From an uncultured Actinomycetes bacterium (GTDB lineage: Bacteria > Actinomycetota > Actinomycetes > Nanopelagicales > Nanopelagicaceae): a stretch of DNA of 17,119 bases. Each line of letters opens with the position of its first letter. The stretch's first letter is position 1. Below the pieces are notes generated by a model that was not told the origin of the DNA, ran no database searches, and was given only the letters and a program-made list of their open reading frames with translations. Of this stretch, positions 14,508-17,119 are shown piece after piece. Both the position numbers and the translations under genes were made by a program. The stretch spans positions 1 through 17,119 of the forward strand of contig CAIYQS010000034.1 of the NCBI GenBank assembly GCA_903928395.1. The letters run 5' to 3'.

Positions 14508-14513
14508 TAGAGT
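14508..14513 (+). promoter_or_regulatory. -10 box of a leaderless-type promoter
   Basis: TAGAGT lies 7 nt before the ATG at 14521 and there is no ribosome site, so transcription probably starts at the ATG. This supports ATG 14521 over the TTG at 14515 and gives the reductase its own promoter apart from the cyd operon. Confidence 0.45.
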
Positions 14514-14520
14514 TTTGCTC

Positions 14521-15495
14521 ATGACCAAAACTCGTACCCTTGGACCTTACGAAGTAACACCAGTCGGCTTAGGTTGTATGCCACTCTCAATGGCGAATGA
14601 TCGCAACATGTGGATCCTCGATGATCCGGATTATGCAATAGGTGTGATTCATGCGGCGCTAGATGCCGGGGTTCAACTACTAGATACCGCAGATATTTAC
14701 GCTCCAGCTTGGAACAAAATGGGGCACAACGAACGAATAGTTGGGGAAGCCTTTAGAACGTGGCGGGGTACACCTGAACAAAAATTGAAGATTGTCATTG
14801 CCACCAAGGGAGGCATAACTCGAGCTAAAGGCGACAATTGGTGGGGAATTCCCGGGCGCAACGCAACCAAACATTATTTATGTCGAGCGGTAGAAGCATC
14901 CGCGGCAAAAATGGGGTTAACCAAGATCCCATTGTGGCAACACCATCGCTTGGATACATCCATTACCTTTGAGGAACAATTTGAGAATGTTTTGACACTC
15001 AAGGAACACGGTTACGTTGGGGCAATTGGGTTAAGCAATGTAAACGCAGAGCAGCTCCGGCGCGCGATAAAGATAGGAGGCACACCTACTCAGGGTGGAG
15101 TCGTATCAGTACAAAATGAATTCAGCCCACGCTATCGATTATCTGCTGATGTGATTGATATCTGCACCGAATTTGGCATCGCTTTCTTGCCGTGGTCTCC
15201 GTTAGGTGGAGGTTCAAATTTCGAAAAGTTAGCTTCTGGAGAATTTAGCGCATTTGATCGGCTCGCAAAATCAAAGGGAGTTTCGGTTTATGCGCTAACA
15301 GTTGCGTGGCACTTGACGCAGTTCCCAACTTCGATCCCAATTCCAGGAGCGTCTAAACCCGCTTCAATCCTTGATTCATTCACGGGATTGGATATTCAAC
15401 TCAGTGACGCTGAAATTGCCGAACTCAATGCGAGTTGTCCACCAAATGGACCAATCGCAAGTGAACTAGTGGAGCAACCTCCGTTTAGAAGCTAA
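14521..15495 (+). CDS. Aldo/keto reductase
   Basis: This is a 324-residue NADPH-dependent reductase of aldehydes, ketones or sugars, cytosolic, with a TIM barrel. I chose ATG 14521 rather than the TTG at 14515 because a TANNNT box sits at leaderless spacing before it. Counting from this ATG, the catalytic tetrad is Asp55 (LLDTADIY), Tyr60, Lys96 (IATKGG) and His142 (WQHHRLD). GLGCMPLS near the N-terminus and PIPGASKPASILDSF near the C-terminus (cofactor phosphate site) are family marks. AIGLSNVNAEQL and FLPWSPLGGG complete the pattern, closest to the AKR11/AKR13-like bacterial group. The substrate is not deducible. It converges on the Gfo/Idh/MocA gene with 15 nt between stops, where a 9-bp stem-loop with two G-U pairs (15501-15523) may act as a weak end point. 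Confidence 0.93.
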   Translation: MTKTRTLGPYEVTPVGLGCMPLSMANDRNMWILDDPDYAIGVIHAALDAGVQLLDTADIYAPAWNKMGHNERIVGEAFRTWRGTPEQKLKIVIATKGGITRAKGDNWWGIPGRNATKHYLCRAVEASAAKMGLTKIPLWQHHRLDTSITFEEQFENVLTLKEHGYVGAIGLSNVNAEQLRRAIKIGGTPTQGGVVSVQNEFSPRYRLSADVIDICTEFGIAFLPWSPLGGGSNFEKLASGEFSAFDRLAKSKGVSVYALTVAWHLTQFPTSIPIPGASKPASILDSFTGLDIQLSDAEIAELNASCPPNGPIASELVEQPPFRS

Positions 15496-15510
15496 GCACT
15501 CTCTACCGAT

Positions 15511-16485
15511 TTATTCGGTGGGGTACTTAACACCGATCTGAGCTCGTAGCGCATCCATTACTTTCATAATTTCGACTGATTCTGTTGCGCTCATAATTGG
15601 ACTTTCAATCAATCCGGCTGCAACACATTTTTCAAGATGAAGACCTTGGTACTGACGCCCTATTCCATCAATCTTATGATGATAGCTTTGGATAACTTCT
15701 CCCCCTTGGTTGTACACCTTAAATGAGGTTTGATTATAAAAAGACTTATCAATTTCGATGCGACCGAATGTGCCTGTTACAACCGCAGTGACAGGACCAG
15801 CAGCGGACATGCATGTCGTCAAAGTCGCTTGGGCTCCACTTTCATACTCAAAAATGATCGATGTAGTTTCATCAACTTTGTCACCAGTTAAAGTTGCTTT
15901 AGCTGTCATCTTTTGCGGAAGTCCTAATACTCGCACCGCAAATGAAACTGGATAAATACCCAAGTCAAGGAGTGCTCCGCCACCCAGCTCTGGCTCCCAA
16001 AGCCGCGGTACATGCGGAAGATATTGGCTATGGTCGGCAGTCACCAACTTGATTTCGCCCAGTATGCCGGAGTCAATTACTTCAAAAATCGCGTCCATTG
16101 CTGGAAGGAATCGCGTCCACATTGCTTCGAGCACGAAGAGATTCTTCGCGGCTGCCAATTCCTTAATTTCCTGAGCTTCGCGCGCATTGATAGTAAACGG
16201 CTTCTCTAGAAGCAGATGCTTGCCTGCATTGAGTGCCAAGAGCGCATGCTGATGATGCCACGGGTGGGGTGTCGAAACATAGACGACATCAACCTCAGGA
16301 TCGTTAACTAGCGCTTCATACCCCTGATGGCGATTGGGGATATTAAACTTGTCGGCAAACTTATTAGCCTTTGCCAAATCTCTTGCTCCGACCGCTTGAA
16401 TATTAATTCCAGCTATCTGGAAATCACCCGCCACGGAAGTAGCGATTCCACCCGCACTCAAAAATCCCCAACGTAACTTGCTCAT
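15511..16485 (-). CDS. Gfo/Idh/MocA-family NAD(P)-dependent oxidoreductase
   Basis: This 324-residue enzyme oxidises a hydroxyl on a sugar, cyclitol or diol with NAD(P). The N-terminal Rossmann domain opens with WGFLSAGGIA (6-15), a variant of the usual GxGxxG loop. VVYVSTPHPWHHQHA (67-81) and the catalytic-lysine motif EKPFT (94-98, Lys95) follow. The C-terminal domain carries LLDLGIYPVSFA (172-183), as in the dihydrodiol and xylose dehydrogenase branch. The ATG at 16485 overlaps the nagA stop by ATGA, so it is co-translated with nagA, which suggests a substrate derived from amino sugars or cell-wall sugars. The specific reaction is unknown. Confidence 0.92.
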   Translation of the reverse strand: MSKLRWGFLSAGGIATSVAGDFQIAGINIQAVGARDLAKANKFADKFNIPNRHQGYEALVNDPEVDVVYVSTPHPWHHQHALLALNAGKHLLLEKPFTINAREAQEIKELAAAKNLFVLEAMWTRFLPAMDAIFEVIDSGILGEIKLVTADHSQYLPHVPRLWEPELGGGALLDLGIYPVSFAVRVLGLPQKMTAKATLTGDKVDETTSIIFEYESGAQATLTTCMSAAGPVTAVVTGTFGRIEIDKSFYNQTSFKVYNQGGEVIQSYHHKIDGIGRQYQGLHLEKCVAAGLIESPIMSATESVEIMKVMDALRAQIGVKYPTE

Positions 16486-17119
16486 ATTCCTAGCGCCTTC
16501 TTTCCTAGTTCAATCGTCGCGAGTTTTGCGATCGTTTCCGAGACATTAAATTCAGTTAACAGTCGGTTATAAGCGAGATCCATGGTTAACGTACTGCCCG
16601 CAAGCGATCCGTTGGAAGCCAATGATGCGATTCCGCTTGAAACCCTAACATCTAGATCACCGATCTTATAGTGTCCATCCCGCGCTCCAGCGGCAGACAT
16701 TGCATCGGTGATCAAAATTATACGATCTGGAGCCAATGAAAGTAATAGTTGAACAGCTGAGTGATTTACATGTACTCCATCAAGAATTAATTCGAAATAA
16801 ACATCAGGATTCACTAAAAGTGCGTTGGTAATTGTTCCAATACGATGAGCAAGTTGTGGCAAAGCATTAAACATATGAGTAACAATCGTTGCTCCCGCGT
16901 CTAGAGCTCTCCTTCCTTCAATTTCAGTTGCATTGGAATGCCCTATCGCCACCGTAACTCCCAATTTACGGAAAAGTGCTATTGCATCTAAAGCACCTGG
17001 CAACTCCGGAGCAATAGTTACCATTTTTATATATCCTTGCCCAGCGCCTACCAGTTCGCGAATTTCATCAAGGACAGGCAATCGTAATAACTTTGGATTA
17101 TGCGCACCGCACTTAGCAC
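16482..17119 (-). CDS. nagA: N-acetylglucosamine-6-phosphate deacetylase, 5'-truncated by window end
   Basis: The frame stays open to the window edge, so the TTG at 17081 is not the start. Upstream codons read AKCGAHNPKLLR, which is conserved in NagA. This is the C-terminal portion (about 212 residues) of an amidohydrolase that removes acetate from GlcNAc-6-phosphate to give glucosamine-6-phosphate. Visible family sites are IKMVTIAPELPG, AIGHSNA with a metal-binding His, THMFNAL with a second His, LILDGVHVN for substrate contact, and ITDAMSAAG with the catalytic Asp. The C-terminus ends ELGKKALGI, a typical finish. It acts in the cytosol in amino-sugar and peptidoglycan recycling. It precedes and overlaps the Gfo/Idh/MocA gene by 4 nt, so the two form one leftward operon. 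Confidence 0.93.
   Translation of the reverse strand, partial: AKCGAHNPKLLRLPVLDEIRELVGAGQGYIKMVTIAPELPGALDAIALFRKLGVTVAIGHSNATEIEGRRALDAGATIVTHMFNALPQLAHRIGTITNALLVNPDVYFELILDGVHVNHSAVQLLLSLAPDRIILITDAMSAAGARDGHYKIGDLDVRVSSGIASLASNGSLAGSTLTMDLAYNRLLTEFNVSETIAKLATIELGKKALGI

Noticed and set aside
1..17119. CRISPR arrays, rRNA genes or insertion sequences
   Set aside because: No regularly spaced repeat series, no rRNA signature and no transposase with terminal inverted repeats was seen.

Overview
The window reads as a chromosomal segment of an actinobacterium with moderate G+C. Supporting signs are the actinobacterial cydA-cydB-cydD-cydC order with a short-loop CydA, genes that appear leaderless (a -10-like TANNNT just before the start codon), and frequent ATGA or TAGTG overlaps. 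A streamlined freshwater lineage such as Nanopelagicales would fit, but that assignment is inference and no taxonomic marker was examined. Both window ends cut genes: an FAH-family enzyme on the left and nagA on the right.

Layout. 1-1280: the 3' part of an FAH-family (sugar-acid type) gene, then a small secreted protein with an aromatic-heptad helix and a Pro/Lys tail, closed by a strong intrinsic terminator. 1277-6857: a compact integrative element of about 5.56 kb inserted at the 3' end of a tRNA-Ser(GCU) gene. It is bounded by 21-bp direct repeats, and just inside each end lie paired 11-bp repeats that look like integrase arm sites. It carries a leftward pair, an EcoRI-type adenine methyltransferase and a DUF262-HNH protein, which is a candidate restriction-modification or defence unit. 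Divergent from these, behind a perfect 22-bp palindrome, are two small unknown genes, a G+C-rich structured segment and a winged-helix Rep-like gene. A tyrosine integrase stands next to the tRNA. No capsid, packaging, relaxase or conjugation gene is present.

6842-8698: tRNA-Ser, then a membrane-anchored protein of the N,N-dimethylformamidase large-subunit-like family. 8840-14500: a tight cydABDC operon for cytochrome bd oxidase and its assembly transporter. An intrinsic-terminator-like hairpin lies inside the first codons of cydD. 14521-15495: an aldo/keto reductase with a leaderless-looking start. 15511-17119 (minus strand): a Gfo/Idh/MocA oxidoreductase translationally coupled to the partial nagA upstream of it, probably an amino-sugar or sugar catabolic operon.

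How they work together. The Cyd genes form one respiratory module: CydAB is the quinol oxidase and CydDC the exporter needed to mature it. The element appears self-contained for integration and possibly for replication, and pays its way with a methylase/nuclease pair. The flanking sugar-acid, oxidoreductase and amino-sugar genes are ordinary heterotrophic metabolism. The most noteworthy signals are the element with its att and arm-site architecture, the MTase/DUF262-HNH pair, and the hairpin embedded in cydD.
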